Shown here in pieces: positions 23,990-33,493 of a stretch of DNA of 64,000 nucleotides. Numbering within the stretch: the first letter of the stretch is position 1; the number at the start of each line of letters is the position of its first letter. Source of the stretch: Anaeromicropila herbilytica (GTDB lineage Bacteria > Bacillota > Clostridia > Lachnospirales > Lachnospiraceae); contig NZ_AP024169.1 in NCBI RefSeq assembly GCF_016591975.1, positions 1,283,501 to 1,347,500 of the forward strand. Reading direction: 5' to 3'. The notes below the pieces were generated by a model. The model was not told where the DNA came from. It saw only the letters and a list, made by a program, of their open reading frames with translations, and searched no databases. The position numbers and the translations under genes are program-made.

Positions 23990-24836
23990 AAAAGAGTTAA
24001 AATCCTATTTTACATCTATGGTAGGATATGTATTTATCTCTCTATTCTTAGTGGTTATCGGAATCTATTTTTATGTTTATAACTTAAGTAATGGTTATGC
24101 TAATTTTGAATATGTATTATCTAGTATTTCTTTCCTATTTATTGTATTAATACCTATTCTGACTATGAGATTAATGGCAGAAGAAAAAAGGCAAAAGACA
24201 GATCAGCTATTGTTTACTTCACCCTTATCAGAAGAGAAGATTATTATAGGTAAATATTTAGCTGTATTAACAGTGTTTGTAATAGCAATGGTAATTACAT
24301 TAATATATCCAATTATTCTAACCAAATATGGTACCGTAGATCTAAAACTTGCATATGCAGGAATATTAGGATTTACAATGCTTGGAGGAGCTTACCTATC
24401 CATTGGATTATTTATATCAACATTAACTGAAAATCAGGTTGTTGCAGCAGTTGTATGCTTTATCGTAGTATTATTAACTTATTTAATGACAGGTATTGCA
24501 GGTATGCTACCATCTGATAATTGTTCCGCATGGATTATTTTCAGCGTTCTTTTTTTTATCGTTTGTTTGGTAACTTATTTTATGATGCATAATATTACTT
24601 TATCCATAGGTCTTGGTATTATAGGAGAATGTGCATTAGCAGTAGTATATTTTGTAAAACCTTCCTTCTTTGATGGATCTGTTGTGAAGTTTTTTAAATG
24701 GTTCTCTGTAATTGATCGATATGATAATTTTTCACTGGGAATTCTGGATTTAACTTCCATCATTTATTATATCACGTTAATTATTCTATTCTTAGTCTTA
24801 ACTGTTCAAGCAATTAAGAAACGAAGATGGAGCTAA
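23973..24836 (+). CDS. ABC-2 type permease
   Basis: This 287-residue membrane protein has about six hydrophobic segments and opens with MLAIYKKELKSYFTSMVGYVFIS. An inner cytoplasmic loop (RLMAEEKRQKTDQLLFTSPLSEEKIIIGKYLA near residue 72) is the hallmark of the ABC-2 / GldF-like permeases. The start lies inside the ATPase gene, with GGGAGGA before the ATG, so translation is coupled. It should form the export channel with the ATPase encoded just upstream. The GldG-like gene begins 39 bp later. Confidence 0.9.
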   Translation: MLAIYKKELKSYFTSMVGYVFISLFLVVIGIYFYVYNLSNGYANFEYVLSSISFLFIVLIPILTMRLMAEEKRQKTDQLLFTSPLSEEKIIIGKYLAVLTVFVIAMVITLIYPIILTKYGTVDLKLAYAGILGFTMLGGAYLSIGLFISTLTENQVVAAVVCFIVVLLTYLMTGIAGMLPSDNCSAWIIFSVLFFIVCLVTYFMMHNITLSIGLGIIGECALAVVYFVKPSFFDGSVVKFFKWFSVIDRYDNFSLGILDLTSIIYYITLIILFLVLTVQAIKKRRWS

Positions 24837-24875
24837 GAGAGTAATAGGAAAAGCGGAAAGAATGGAGGAAATATC

Positions 24876-26525
24876 ATGGATAAGAAATATGAAGATATAG
24901 AAGATAGCCAAAAAGAACTTTCTGGTGAAGATGTGAATGAGACGAATCATTCTAATGATTCAATTGCTAATACATCAACATTAGAAGAGTCGTCAAACAA
25001 TGAAAGTATAAAGAGTGAACAAGATGCTTTGGAGGAAATTTCTAGAGAAATACTTGAAGAGCGTACAAATGATTCTACGGAAAAGAAAAATAAGAAGAAA
25101 CTTTCTATAAAGATTAAAGATTCCTTTACAAGTAGGAAATTTAGAAGTGGTGCATACAGTACCATGATATCAGCAGTAGTTATTGCAATTGTATTAATCT
25201 TTAATCTGATTGCGGGTGAATTGGATCTAAAAGTAGATCTTAGCAGTAATTCAATATTTACATTAACAAAGACAACAAAGAACCTTGTCAAAAATATTAA
25301 AGATGATGTGACAATATATTATATTGCGGGAGAAAATAGTCAAAAAGATCAAGTGAAAGAAATCGTTGATAAGTATAAAACTTTATCAAGTAAGATTAAA
25401 GTAGAGACGAAAGATCCTGTACTTTATCCAACATTCACATCAGCATATACATCAGATGATGTAGCAGATAAGAGTGTGATTGTAGTTAATAACAAGACAA
25501 AGGCATATAAATATGTAAAATATAGCGATATGCTTCAATATACTTATGATTCTTCTTATAATCCACAGGTGACTGGTGTGGACGTAGAAGGTCAGATTAC
25601 ATCTGCTATTCAATATGTTACAAGCACGGACTTACCTAAGATCTACACTCTAGAGGGCCACAATGAAGCAGAACTTGGAACAACCATTACAAATGCACTA
25701 AAGAAACAAAATGTATCCATTAGTACATTAAAACTTCTATCAAAAGATGCAGTACCAGAAGATTGCTCTTTATTGGTGATTAACGGACCTATATATGATT
25801 TTACTAAGGAAGAAGTTGAGAAAGTAAAAGCATATCTAGAGAAAGGCGGAAAAGCAATTATTCTAGCGGACTATACAAAAGAAAGTATGCCAAACTTTAG
25901 TGATTTGCTTGAATATTATGGCGTAAAACTCTGTGATGGTGTTGTTATTGAAGGTGATAGTAATAATTATATGTCCGGTAATCCAGCATACCTAATTCCA
26001 ACAATTGAAAGTCATGATATTACAAAGAGCATATCTGATGATAATAAAGCTGTTGTGGTTCCAGCCGCTAAAGGACTTCAACAAGTGGATACATTACGTA
26101 GTACATTAACTATTGATAAACTACTTACAACTTCTGATAGTGCATTTTCAAAGGTAGATATGAACTCATCATCTTATCAGAAAGAGGATAATGATATATC
26201 TGGACCTTTTAATTTAGGAGTATTAGCAACAGATAAATATAATAATAAAGAGTCAAAAGTAGTTATTTATGCTTCTTCTTATCTAATTGATGATAAAATG
26301 ACTCAATATGATCAACTTGGCAATTCAGATTTATTTATTAGTACGGTTAACTACTTGACAGATAAACAAAATAATCTATCCATACCAGTACGTAGCTTAG
26401 AAGAGAAACATGTTACCTTAACTAGTACCGAGGCAAATACTTGGGGAACTATTGCAGTATTTATCATTCCTCTTATGTTCCTTGGAACTGGTATTGTAGT
26501 TACACTTAGAAGGAGGAAAAAATAA
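24876..26525 (+). CDS. GldG-like ABC transporter auxiliary protein
   Basis: The protein has 549 residues. An acidic, Ser/Asn-rich cytoplasmic N-terminus (about residues 1-85) leads to a membrane helix near 95-115 (TMISAVVIAIVLIFNLIAG). A large extracytoplasmic ABC_transp_aux/GldG-type domain follows (LSSNSIFTLTKTTKNLVKNI, TLEGHNEAELG), with a second helix at the C-terminus (GTIAVFIIPLMFLGTGIVV) and a basic tail RRRKK. In gliding bacteria GldG works with GldA and GldF; in clostridia the role is unknown, probably a cell-envelope one. The stop overlaps the next start (TAATG). Confidence 0.88.
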   Translation: MDKKYEDIEDSQKELSGEDVNETNHSNDSIANTSTLEESSNNESIKSEQDALEEISREILEERTNDSTEKKNKKKLSIKIKDSFTSRKFRSGAYSTMISAVVIAIVLIFNLIAGELDLKVDLSSNSIFTLTKTTKNLVKNIKDDVTIYYIAGENSQKDQVKEIVDKYKTLSSKIKVETKDPVLYPTFTSAYTSDDVADKSVIVVNNKTKAYKYVKYSDMLQYTYDSSYNPQVTGVDVEGQITSAIQYVTSTDLPKIYTLEGHNEAELGTTITNALKKQNVSISTLKLLSKDAVPEDCSLLVINGPIYDFTKEEVEKVKAYLEKGGKAIILADYTKESMPNFSDLLEYYGVKLCDGVVIEGDSNNYMSGNPAYLIPTIESHDITKSISDDNKAVVVPAAKGLQQVDTLRSTLTIDKLLTTSDSAFSKVDMNSSSYQKEDNDISGPFNLGVLATDKYNNKESKVVIYASSYLIDDKMTQYDQLGNSDLFISTVNYLTDKQNNLSIPVRSLEEKHVTLTSTEANTWGTIAVFIIPLMFLGTGIVVTLRRRKK

Positions 26526-28057
26526 TGGCTAAGAAGAAAAAGAAGAATCGTTCCCTTTTGTTTCTTACCCTTGCCATGATCCTTACATTAGTAGCATATG
26601 TTGCAGTAGTGAAAATAAATAATCAAAAAGAATCAAAGAAGAAAGAGACTGAGAGTACGAATCTTACTCTTTTAAATAATAAGGCAGAAGATATAACAAA
26701 AATTGCTTATACCAACGAGACAGGCGGATTATCTTTAGTCAAAGAAAAAGATGTGTGGGTAAATGAAAAGGATAAGAGTTATCCAATTAACCAATCTAAT
26801 GTTAGTAGTATGTTAAGTTCTGTAACTTCATTAACCTCTGATCGTTTGGTAGGAAAGGATATGAATAATCTATCTGAATATGGTCTAGATAAGCCAACAG
26901 TTCAGATTACGGTTACGAAGAAGGATGGAACTTCAACTAAGATTAACGTTGGCTCAAAGCTTGTAACCGGAGAGAAATATTATGTGAGTCTAAATGATGA
27001 TAAAGATGTCTATACTGTAGATTCTGCAATTTATACTAATTTCGCTCATACAGACAAACAAATGATAGCGATAGAGAATCCTCCAACTATTACAGCAGAT
27101 TACATAACAAAGTTGTCCATCGATAATAAGAGGGCTGACGACTTTGAAGTAGTATATAATGAGGAAAAAGCTAACGATCAAACAGATTACTATAAATGGA
27201 CAATGACAAAGCCATATCCAGTAAAAGTGTCTGCTAATACGAATGCACTAAGTAAATATTTTGCAAATTATGCTAGCTTATCATTTACTGAATGCACAGA
27301 ATATAATGCAAAAGATCTAGGCAAGTATGGCTTAGATAAACCAAATTCTGTTATTGATATTAAGTACTATGATGAGAATACAGCAAATGCGGATAGTTCT
27401 TCTAGTAGTAATACATCTACATCTACTGATAATACAGCAACATCATCAGACACTAGTAGTTCAAATGATAATAAAGATACCCAAAAGCGTACGAACCATG
27501 AATATAAGCTACTTATTGGAAACAAAGATAAAGATGGTAATTACTATGTAAAATCAAGTGATTCCAATACGGTATATACAATGAGTTCGGATACTGTAAA
27601 TAATATGTTAAAAGTAAAACCACTAGATTATATTACGAAAAATGTTAACTTAACAAGTATCTACACAGTGGATAAGATGGTAGTAAAAGCTGGTAATGAA
27701 ACTTATACTCTCAGTGTCAAAAAATCAAAGAAAACGGATAAAGACGCCAAAGAACAAGATCAATATACTTACTATTGTGATGGAAAAAAAGTAGGAGAAT
27801 CAGAATTCAAAGCTACTTATTCTGGATTTGTTGGTTTAACCAATGAAGCAGAAATCACGAAAAAGGTAACCGATAACACACCAGCAGTATCAGTAACGAT
27901 TACAACAACAGATAATAAAAATAAGAAAGTTCAAGTTAACTTCTTGCCATATGATAATAACTACTATAGAATCAACAGTAATGGTTCTGAATTATTTTTA
28001 ACAACGAAGAGAACAGTAGAAGATTTCGTAACTGCTGTGAAGAAATTAGCAAAATAG
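26525..28057 (+). CDS. DUF4340 envelope protein of the ABC cluster
   Basis: This 510-residue protein has a lysine-rich start (MAKKKKKNRS) and one N-terminal membrane anchor (about residues 10-30). The outside part carries two or more DUF4340 units: the phrase LSEYGLDKPTVQITVTKKDG near 117 returns as LGKYGLDKPNSVIDIKYYD near 262. Between them and the C-terminal unit is a Ser/Thr/Asn/Asp linker at about 285-320. It overlaps the GldG-like gene by one base and is the last gene of the operon. The function is unknown; the family almost always accompanies GldG-type ABC systems. Confidence 0.85.
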   Translation: MAKKKKKNRSLLFLTLAMILTLVAYVAVVKINNQKESKKKETESTNLTLLNNKAEDITKIAYTNETGGLSLVKEKDVWVNEKDKSYPINQSNVSSMLSSVTSLTSDRLVGKDMNNLSEYGLDKPTVQITVTKKDGTSTKINVGSKLVTGEKYYVSLNDDKDVYTVDSAIYTNFAHTDKQMIAIENPPTITADYITKLSIDNKRADDFEVVYNEEKANDQTDYYKWTMTKPYPVKVSANTNALSKYFANYASLSFTECTEYNAKDLGKYGLDKPNSVIDIKYYDENTANADSSSSSNTSTSTDNTATSSDTSSSNDNKDTQKRTNHEYKLLIGNKDKDGNYYVKSSDSNTVYTMSSDTVNNMLKVKPLDYITKNVNLTSIYTVDKMVVKAGNETYTLSVKKSKKTDKDAKEQDQYTYYCDGKKVGESEFKATYSGFVGLTNEAEITKKVTDNTPAVSVTITTTDNKNKKVQVNFLPYDNNYYRINSNGSELFLTTKRTVEDFVTAVKKLAK

Positions 28058-28101
28058 GATTAATAAAAACAAAAGAAAAAACATATATGCATTAAAAGTG
28101 T

Positions 28102-28160
28102 AAGAAAACTCAACTTATAACAGTGAAAGAAATATCTGCTATAAAGTTGAGTTTTCTTTG
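28102..28160 (+). terminator. intrinsic terminator of the ABC cluster
   Basis: AAGAAAACTCAACTTATA pairs with TATAAAGTTGAGTTTTCTT around a 20-nt loop, with a T-rich end. Confidence 0.88.
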
Positions 28161-28169
28161 TTATCTAAA

Positions 28170-28411
28170 ATCATAAGCGTATTAAAGCCTTTCAATATGT
28201 AAATTGTGTATATCGTTGTATAATTATAAATTTTGGCGTAGTCCGGCTGAGGATAACGTTTATATTTTGTCAAGACTCAAAGGTAAAATAGGAACATAAG
28301 TGAGTATTTTACCTTGCTCTGAGGCTTGAAAAAAATATGTTACTAGAAGGAAAGGTAGCCTAAATTTATACTTATACAGCGATATACACTCAGTAAACTA
28401 TAATAAGGCTT
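28170..28411 (-). repeat. ~240-bp intergenic repeat with terminal inverted repeats, copy 2 (inverted)
   Basis: Read on the minus strand this unit matches 10809-11053 over nearly its full length: AGTTTACTGAGTGTATATCG, AAGCCTCAGAGCAAGG, then CTCACTTATGTTCC and TTTGAGTCTTGACAAAATA. The central stem changes from AAGGGAAAATA/TATTTTCCCTT to AAGGTAAAATA/TATTTTACCTT, so pairing is kept. The outer stem likewise changes TATTG/CAATA to TATCG/CGATA on both sides. It fills most of the 476-bp gap before the SpoIID-like gene. Confidence 0.8.
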
Positions 28412-28533
28412 TTTATATTTCGAATCAGAAATCTTTATTCATATATTATCTGTTGACATAATACAATGGTGTATGGGATAATTTTTGGGACATATTATAA
28501 AGGGTAATACCACCATAACTGGGGGGAAAGGGT

Positions 28534-31020
28534 ATGAAGAAAAAACTGATATTACTAATGATATGCTTTATTATAATCATTGGGATCTTTACCAGGACTG
28601 TAATGATGCAATTAAATAGTAAAAAAGAAATTACAAAAGGGGAGGATAACAAACAAAAGGAAGTAACAATATCAATGAATGGCGATCAAATCACAAGAGC
28701 TCAGATGGCGAAGATGATGAGTTTTTTGTTCTATTCAGAAGTGGATTGTAGCAACCTTAATAGGGAAATATCATATAACGATACCACAATGAATGATTGG
28801 TACGATGAATATATTAATGCAATATATAGTGTTGGTATTATGAAAGAAGACAAGGTATTTCGTCCGATGGAATGGCTTACCTATGAAGATACAAAGAAAG
28901 TCATGGAAGACTTCGTTGTTGTTATGAATGCAAAGGTTGCGGATTCAAAACTGAATATTACGGATATTACAGATCATTTAGGATTTAAAATGGATGAAAA
29001 GAAGCCACAGAATCCAATACTAAAATCAGAATGGTTATCCGTTTATGATACGTTATTAAATGAAATGAAAGTTCTAAGTCAAAAGACAGCAAATGATGAT
29101 TCTAAGGAATTCTTAAAACAAAGTTCAGAAGTTGTTGTAACGAAACTTTATGTAGTAGGAACAGACAAAACATTAGCGAATCTATCGGAGCCTTCCGTAG
29201 TTGGAGAAGATAAGATCTATTCTTCAAAGGGGTACGATTTTAAAGAATACGAAGATAACACAATTGAAGTATATACTTCTGGAGATGAGATTGTATGTAT
29301 GAAAGATCAAGTAGGCGGCGAAATATCATTAAATAATGTATACATATTATCAAGTAAGGATAAGAAAATCTCAGCTTTTATTAATGGATATGAGAAAACC
29401 TTTTATGCGCAGAATGAATTATCTGAGGATGTGAAAAAGGTAGTTGGCGATTTAGTAATCCAAGATAAAAAAGTGGTAAAAGTCAAGATAAAACCAGATA
29501 CGATAAAGAGCAAGGTAATAACTGCAACAAAGGATTATGTAGAACTCGAAGATTACGGAAAGGTTCATTTTGAAGATAATTATAAAATTTATAAATTATA
29601 TGGTGATTTAGCCATGGAACAAACGAATAGCATTTTAGTTGGTTATAAAAATGCTGATTTTGTAATTACAAATGGTAAGATATGTGCAGTATTAATTAAA
29701 GAAAGTATTAATGCAAAAACAATTCGTGTACTTATTAAAACAAGTAATTATCAAGATATTTTTCACAAAGACATCAAATTTAAAGTAAATAGCACATTTA
29801 CAATTAAGTATGGTAAAAATAAAAAGACATATAAAGCAGGCAAGGTTATTACAATTAAATCGAATAGTAAATTCTTAAAAGATGGAAGATTAGTTATTGA
29901 TCCGAATAAGGAAAATAGTAAGATAACCATCCTTTCCATTACAAGAAGCAGCGGACATCCACAATACAGAGGTAGTATGGAGATTAAGGCTTATGACGAA
30001 GGGTTGACATTAATAAATGAATTGCCATTAGAGGAATATTTATATGCAGTTGTACCAAGCGAGATGCCAAATGATTATGGCACAGAAGCATTAAAAGTAC
30101 AGGCAATCTGTGCAAGAAGTTATGCGGTCAATCAATTAATGAATAATTCAAGAAGTGATTATGGAGCGCATGTTGATGATAGCTCCTCTTATCAAGTATA
30201 TAATAATTATCCAGAAACGAAGGAATCAATCCTTGCAGTCAAGGATACTTATGGAAATGTATTAGAATACAATAATTCCATTATTCTTGCATATTATTTC
30301 TCAACATCGTGTGGATATACAACGAGTGCAAGAGACGTATGGGGTACGAGCGGTGAATTAAAGTATCTTATGGGAAGCTTTCAAAGTAATAAGAAAGAAG
30401 ATCTAGATTTAACAGATGAGAAAAAGTTCCGAGATTTTATCCTTAGTAATAAGATAAAAACATATGATAAAAAATTTCCATGGTATCGATGGAATGTAAC
30501 CATCAGTGCAGAAAACCTTAAAAAGTCGATTGATAGTACATTAGCTTCAAGATATATTGCGAATCCTAATCTAATTAAGACATTAGTTACTAGTAAAGAT
30601 CAATCCACCTATAAAAGCATACCAATTGATACAATTGGTGAGGTACAAAAGATTCAAGTAGAATCGAGAGGAACAGGTGGAATCATAACGGAATTAATTA
30701 TAGAAGGCAGCAAAAATACGGTTAAGATTCTGACGGAATATAATATTAGAACCATACTTGCACCAATCTATGATACCATATCACGTCAAGATGGCTCCAA
30801 AGTAAGTAATTTAACGATGTTACCAAGTGCATTTTTTGTTGTTGATCGTTCAGCTAAGAATGGGGGCAATTATTTTACATTCCATGGTGGCGGATATGGT
30901 CACGGCGTTGGTATGAGTCAGAATGGAGTGAAAGCTTTAACTGATGATGGTAAAAATTATAAGGATATATTATCTATCTATTATGCAGGGACGAAATTAG
31001 CTAATATTTATAAAAAGTAA
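28534..31020 (+). CDS. SpoIID/LytB-domain wall protein with SLH-like N-terminus
   Basis: The protein has 828 residues and a signal anchor at residues 5-25. Residues about 50-130 resemble one or two S-layer-homology motifs (ITRAQMAKMMSFL, WYDEYINAIYSVGIMKEDKVFRP). A middle part of unknown fold follows. From about 480 it has a SpoIID domain: INELPLEEYLYAVVPSEMP, LKVQAICARSYAV, and the end GGGYGHGVGMSQNG. SpoIID-type proteins are lytic transglycosylases that strip stem peptides-free glycan; the catalytic Glu would be in VVPSEMP. GGGGGGAAAGGG precedes the ATG. It is monocistronic, with a terminator after it. A vegetative wall role is as likely as a sporulation one. Confidence 0.85.
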   Translation: MKKKLILLMICFIIIIGIFTRTVMMQLNSKKEITKGEDNKQKEVTISMNGDQITRAQMAKMMSFLFYSEVDCSNLNREISYNDTTMNDWYDEYINAIYSVGIMKEDKVFRPMEWLTYEDTKKVMEDFVVVMNAKVADSKLNITDITDHLGFKMDEKKPQNPILKSEWLSVYDTLLNEMKVLSQKTANDDSKEFLKQSSEVVVTKLYVVGTDKTLANLSEPSVVGEDKIYSSKGYDFKEYEDNTIEVYTSGDEIVCMKDQVGGEISLNNVYILSSKDKKISAFINGYEKTFYAQNELSEDVKKVVGDLVIQDKKVVKVKIKPDTIKSKVITATKDYVELEDYGKVHFEDNYKIYKLYGDLAMEQTNSILVGYKNADFVITNGKICAVLIKESINAKTIRVLIKTSNYQDIFHKDIKFKVNSTFTIKYGKNKKTYKAGKVITIKSNSKFLKDGRLVIDPNKENSKITILSITRSSGHPQYRGSMEIKAYDEGLTLINELPLEEYLYAVVPSEMPNDYGTEALKVQAICARSYAVNQLMNNSRSDYGAHVDDSSSYQVYNNYPETKESILAVKDTYGNVLEYNNSIILAYYFSTSCGYTTSARDVWGTSGELKYLMGSFQSNKKEDLDLTDEKKFRDFILSNKIKTYDKKFPWYRWNVTISAENLKKSIDSTLASRYIANPNLIKTLVTSKDQSTYKSIPIDTIGEVQKIQVESRGTGGIITELIIEGSKNTVKILTEYNIRTILAPIYDTISRQDGSKVSNLTMLPSAFFVVDRSAKNGGNYFTFHGGGYGHGVGMSQNGVKALTDDGKNYKDILSIYYAGTKLANIYKK

Positions 31021-31064
31021 AAGATGAAATCTAACGACATGTTTAGAATGAAATAAAAAAACAT

Positions 31065-31125
31065 AAATAAAAAAGCATGACTTAAATCCAATTTTGATGG
31101 AATGAGTCATGCTTTTTTATTTAAT
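31065..31125. terminator. terminator after the SpoIID-domain gene
   Basis: AAATAAAAAAGCATGACT pairs with AGTCATGCTTTTTTATTT. The T/A-rich ends allow use from both sides. Confidence 0.92.
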
Positions 31126-31293
31126 TTGATATTTAAACTATCAGCATAGTATTATACTGATAAATTAAAGCTAAAAGTATAGTAATTACCATAATTGAAA
31201 TTTTCAAATGATAAAATAGAACATAAAAGTTTCAATTATGATAATTTCGGAAAATTATATGTATAACATTAGCATTCAATAAAATAAATATAT

Positions 31294-31971
31294 TTAAATT
31301 AGCATAGATAAAAATACAGTAATTAATCCCGAGATTCCAATAGCGATTCCACTCATAGCACCTTCGATTTCTCCAAGTTCAATAGCTTTTGAAGTTCCAA
31401 GAGCATGAGAACTTGCGCCTATTGCTACACCCTTTGCAACAGGGTCTTTAATACGAAATAATTTAATAAGTAAAGGTGAAAATACGCAGCCTATAATTCC
31501 TGTAACGATAACAACTGCGACGGTAACGGGTACAATTCCAGATAAACTCTTTGATACCTCCATTGCGATTGGAGTAGTAACAGACTTAGGAATCATGGAG
31601 CGTGCAATTACTTCATCAAGACGGAATGCTTTGCTTAGTAAATAAGAACTTGTCATGGAGGTTATTGCTCCAACGAGACAACCAATGAAGATTGGTATAA
31701 AATTCTTTTTTAATATATCAATCTGATTATAAATAGAAAGTGCAAGCACAGCTGTTGCAGGTCCTAAAAACATTGCAATGATATCGCCACCTACATTAAA
31801 TTTATCAAGTGGTATATGGAATGCTTTTAATATAACAATAACAAAAGCAATTGCTATTAATAAAGGATTTGCTATTGGTGTTTTTACTTTTTTATTAATA
31901 TATATTCCAAGTTCAAATGTAAAGATACATAGAACGATTCCAAAGAGAGGAGAAGAAGTGAGTTCATTCAT
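31294..31971 (-). CDS. lrgB: LrgB/CidB-family membrane protein
   Basis: This 225-residue protein has six or more hydrophobic segments. Family motifs are FLGPATAVLALSIYNQ near residue 70, SMIPKSVTTPIAMEVSKSLSG near 123 and GVAIGASSHALGTSKAIELGEIEGAMSG near 182. LrgB works with the LrgA holin-like protein, and the pair modulates murein hydrolase export or cell lysis; in some bacteria a related pair moves small carboxylates. The ATG lies inside the end of lrgA (8-bp overlap), with GGAGAG before it, so translation is coupled. Confidence 0.93.
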   Translation of the reverse strand: MNELTSSPLFGIVLCIFTFELGIYINKKVKTPIANPLLIAIAFVIVILKAFHIPLDKFNVGGDIIAMFLGPATAVLALSIYNQIDILKKNFIPIFIGCLVGAITSMTSSYLLSKAFRLDEVIARSMIPKSVTTPIAMEVSKSLSGIVPVTVAVVIVTGIIGCVFSPLLIKLFRIKDPVAKGVAIGASSHALGTSKAIELGEIEGAMSGIAIGISGLITVFLSMLI

Positions 31972-32332
31972 TATTCGTCTCTCCTTTCTGTAGAAATCTC
32001 ATGATAAAAGTTACAGTATAAGCTGTAACTGCAAATGTAAGTATCGTCGTTATAATGCATACAATTAGTAATGGTAAGATGCTTTTACTTATTACATCAT
32101 AATACTTAATAATACTAACTCCTGCAGGAATAAAGAAAAATGCCATGTTTTTCGCTAGAAAATCTGATTTTTCCTTGATGTGATCTGGTCGTAATACCTT
32201 TGTTAGTAACAAGATAAATAATAGAATCATAGCGATTACACTTCCAGGAAATGCAATCGGTAGTATAGATGAGATTCCTTCTCCGACCAAGCAGATTAAG
32301 AATATTACACCTATTTGTAACATAAGTTTCAT
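31964..32332 (-). CDS. lrgA: LrgA/CidA-family holin-like protein
   Basis: This 122-residue protein has four hydrophobic segments. The family signature is FPGSVIAMILLFILLL near residue 29, and FLAKNMAFFFIPAGVSIIKYYD near 58 is the usual hydrophobic hairpin. It forms the partner of LrgB in controlling murein hydrolase activity or metabolite flux. AAAGGA lies 9 bases before the ATG. The BrkB-type gene ends 53 bp upstream on the same strand, so the three may be one transcript. The regulator LytSR, found with lrgAB in staphylococci, is not in this window. Confidence 0.92.
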   Translation of the reverse strand: MKLMLQIGVIFLICLVGEGISSILPIAFPGSVIAMILLFILLLTKVLRPDHIKEKSDFLAKNMAFFFIPAGVSIIKYYDVISKSILPLLIVCIITTILTFAVTAYTVTFIMRFLQKGETNNE

Positions 32333-32385
32333 AATCTTTTGTCCTTTCTCTTATGAATTCTTTTGTGTGTTTAATTTGCACCATG

Positions 32386-33234
32386 TTATCTATTTTGCAT
32401 CCATTTAACATATTTACGATTGGATAATAAAAATACATTGATCTCAGCTCCAATGAACAGGATATACATACAAAAATATAACCAGAGCATAAGTAATACT
32501 ACAGCAGTAAGGCTACCATAAATATAGGAAAAGTTCCCCATATTATCAATATAGTAGGAAAAGAGGTAGGAGAATAACATCCAACCACTCGCCGCGATAA
32601 CAGCACCTGGAAGTTCTGCTAAGATACGTGAAGTCCTATCTGGCATAACATTATATAACAATAAAAAGAATAATGTTAATACAAGAAGACCTACAAAAGT
32701 TCTTAAACTGATTACTACAATAGCTAAGTTATTAAGCATTGGTACTTTGGTGACAATCCAGATATAGAGTCTGTTACCAAATACTAAGATAACAAGAGTA
32801 ATGATTAACATAAAGGCAAATACAACAGTATATATCGCTGATATAAAACGCAGTTTGAAATAATTTCTTGTTTCGTCAATTCCATATACTGAATTCAATC
32901 CTTTAATTAAAGCCATAAATCCTTTGGAAGCGGACCATAATGCTGTAATTGCTGTAACTGATATTATAGTAGTAGTAGAACGACTATACATATCCGATAC
33001 AAGAACCACTAAGAACGATGTTATCTTAATTGGAGCTACCGTAGAAAAGCTATGAAGGATAGTACTTTCTGACATAGGAACAAACTGCAATAATGTTAGT
33101 AAAAACATAACAAAAGGAAAGAAGGAAATAATAATAAATAGAGTAGCATTTGCGGAATATGCAGATACATGATCCTCTTTCATTTTATTTAAAAAATTTA
33201 TTATTGTAGAATATATTTTGTTTAATCGAATCAT
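32386..33234 (-). CDS. YihY/BrkB-family membrane protein
   Basis: This 282-residue protein has six hydrophobic segments. PF03631 features are DHVSAYSANATLFIIISFFPF near residue 18, TALWSASKGFMALIKGLNSVYG near 98, LPGAVIAASGWMLFSYLFSYY near 205 and GSLTAVVLLMLWLYFCMYILFIGAEINV near 237. The family was once called ribonuclease BN in error; its function is unknown, and transport or envelope roles are suggested. AAAGGG precedes the ATG. It lies directly upstream of lrgAB on the same strand. Confidence 0.9.
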   Translation of the reverse strand: MIRLNKIYSTIINFLNKMKEDHVSAYSANATLFIIISFFPFVMFLLTLLQFVPMSESTILHSFSTVAPIKITSFLVVLVSDMYSRSTTTIISVTAITALWSASKGFMALIKGLNSVYGIDETRNYFKLRFISAIYTVVFAFMLIITLVILVFGNRLYIWIVTKVPMLNNLAIVVISLRTFVGLLVLTLFFLLLYNVMPDRTSRILAELPGAVIAASGWMLFSYLFSYYIDNMGNFSYIYGSLTAVVLLMLWLYFCMYILFIGAEINVFLLSNRKYVKWMQNR

Positions 33235-33364
33235 AAAGCTACCCTTTCTAAAAAAATTCTATTCGAAAGAACTATTAGTTTTAGCACTTAAGAATGGATA
33301 TAGATAACAAGATTATTATATTATATGTCAAAAGACATTGGATTAGTATATAAAAATTCAAATA

Positions 33365-33493
33365 ATGAAGAAAAATGATGAGAAATGGTACAACTTTGCT
33401 AGAAAAAGCGGATGGTATGATTATGAAAGGCTTTTGAAACTTGAATCATATTATGAGTTGCCGGACAACTTACCTGTTTGGGAGGAAGTCTAG
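33365..33493 (+). CDS. possible 42-residue protein or gene fragment ending inside the foldback element
   Basis: This open frame begins MKKNDEKWYNFARKSGWYDY and ends in PVWEEV. The composition is protein-like (charged, aromatic-rich), but no ribosome site precedes the ATG. The last 14 codons lie in the left arm of the inverted repeat at 33452. It may be a real small gene, the 5' remnant of a gene cut by the element, or chance. I do not recognise it. Confidence 0.3.
   Translation: MKKNDEKWYNFARKSGWYDYERLLKLESYYELPDNLPVWEEV

Noticed and set aside
27354..27551. 65-codon frame inside the DUF4340 gene
   Set aside because: It is produced by the repetitive Ser/Thr/Asn codons of the linker in another frame.
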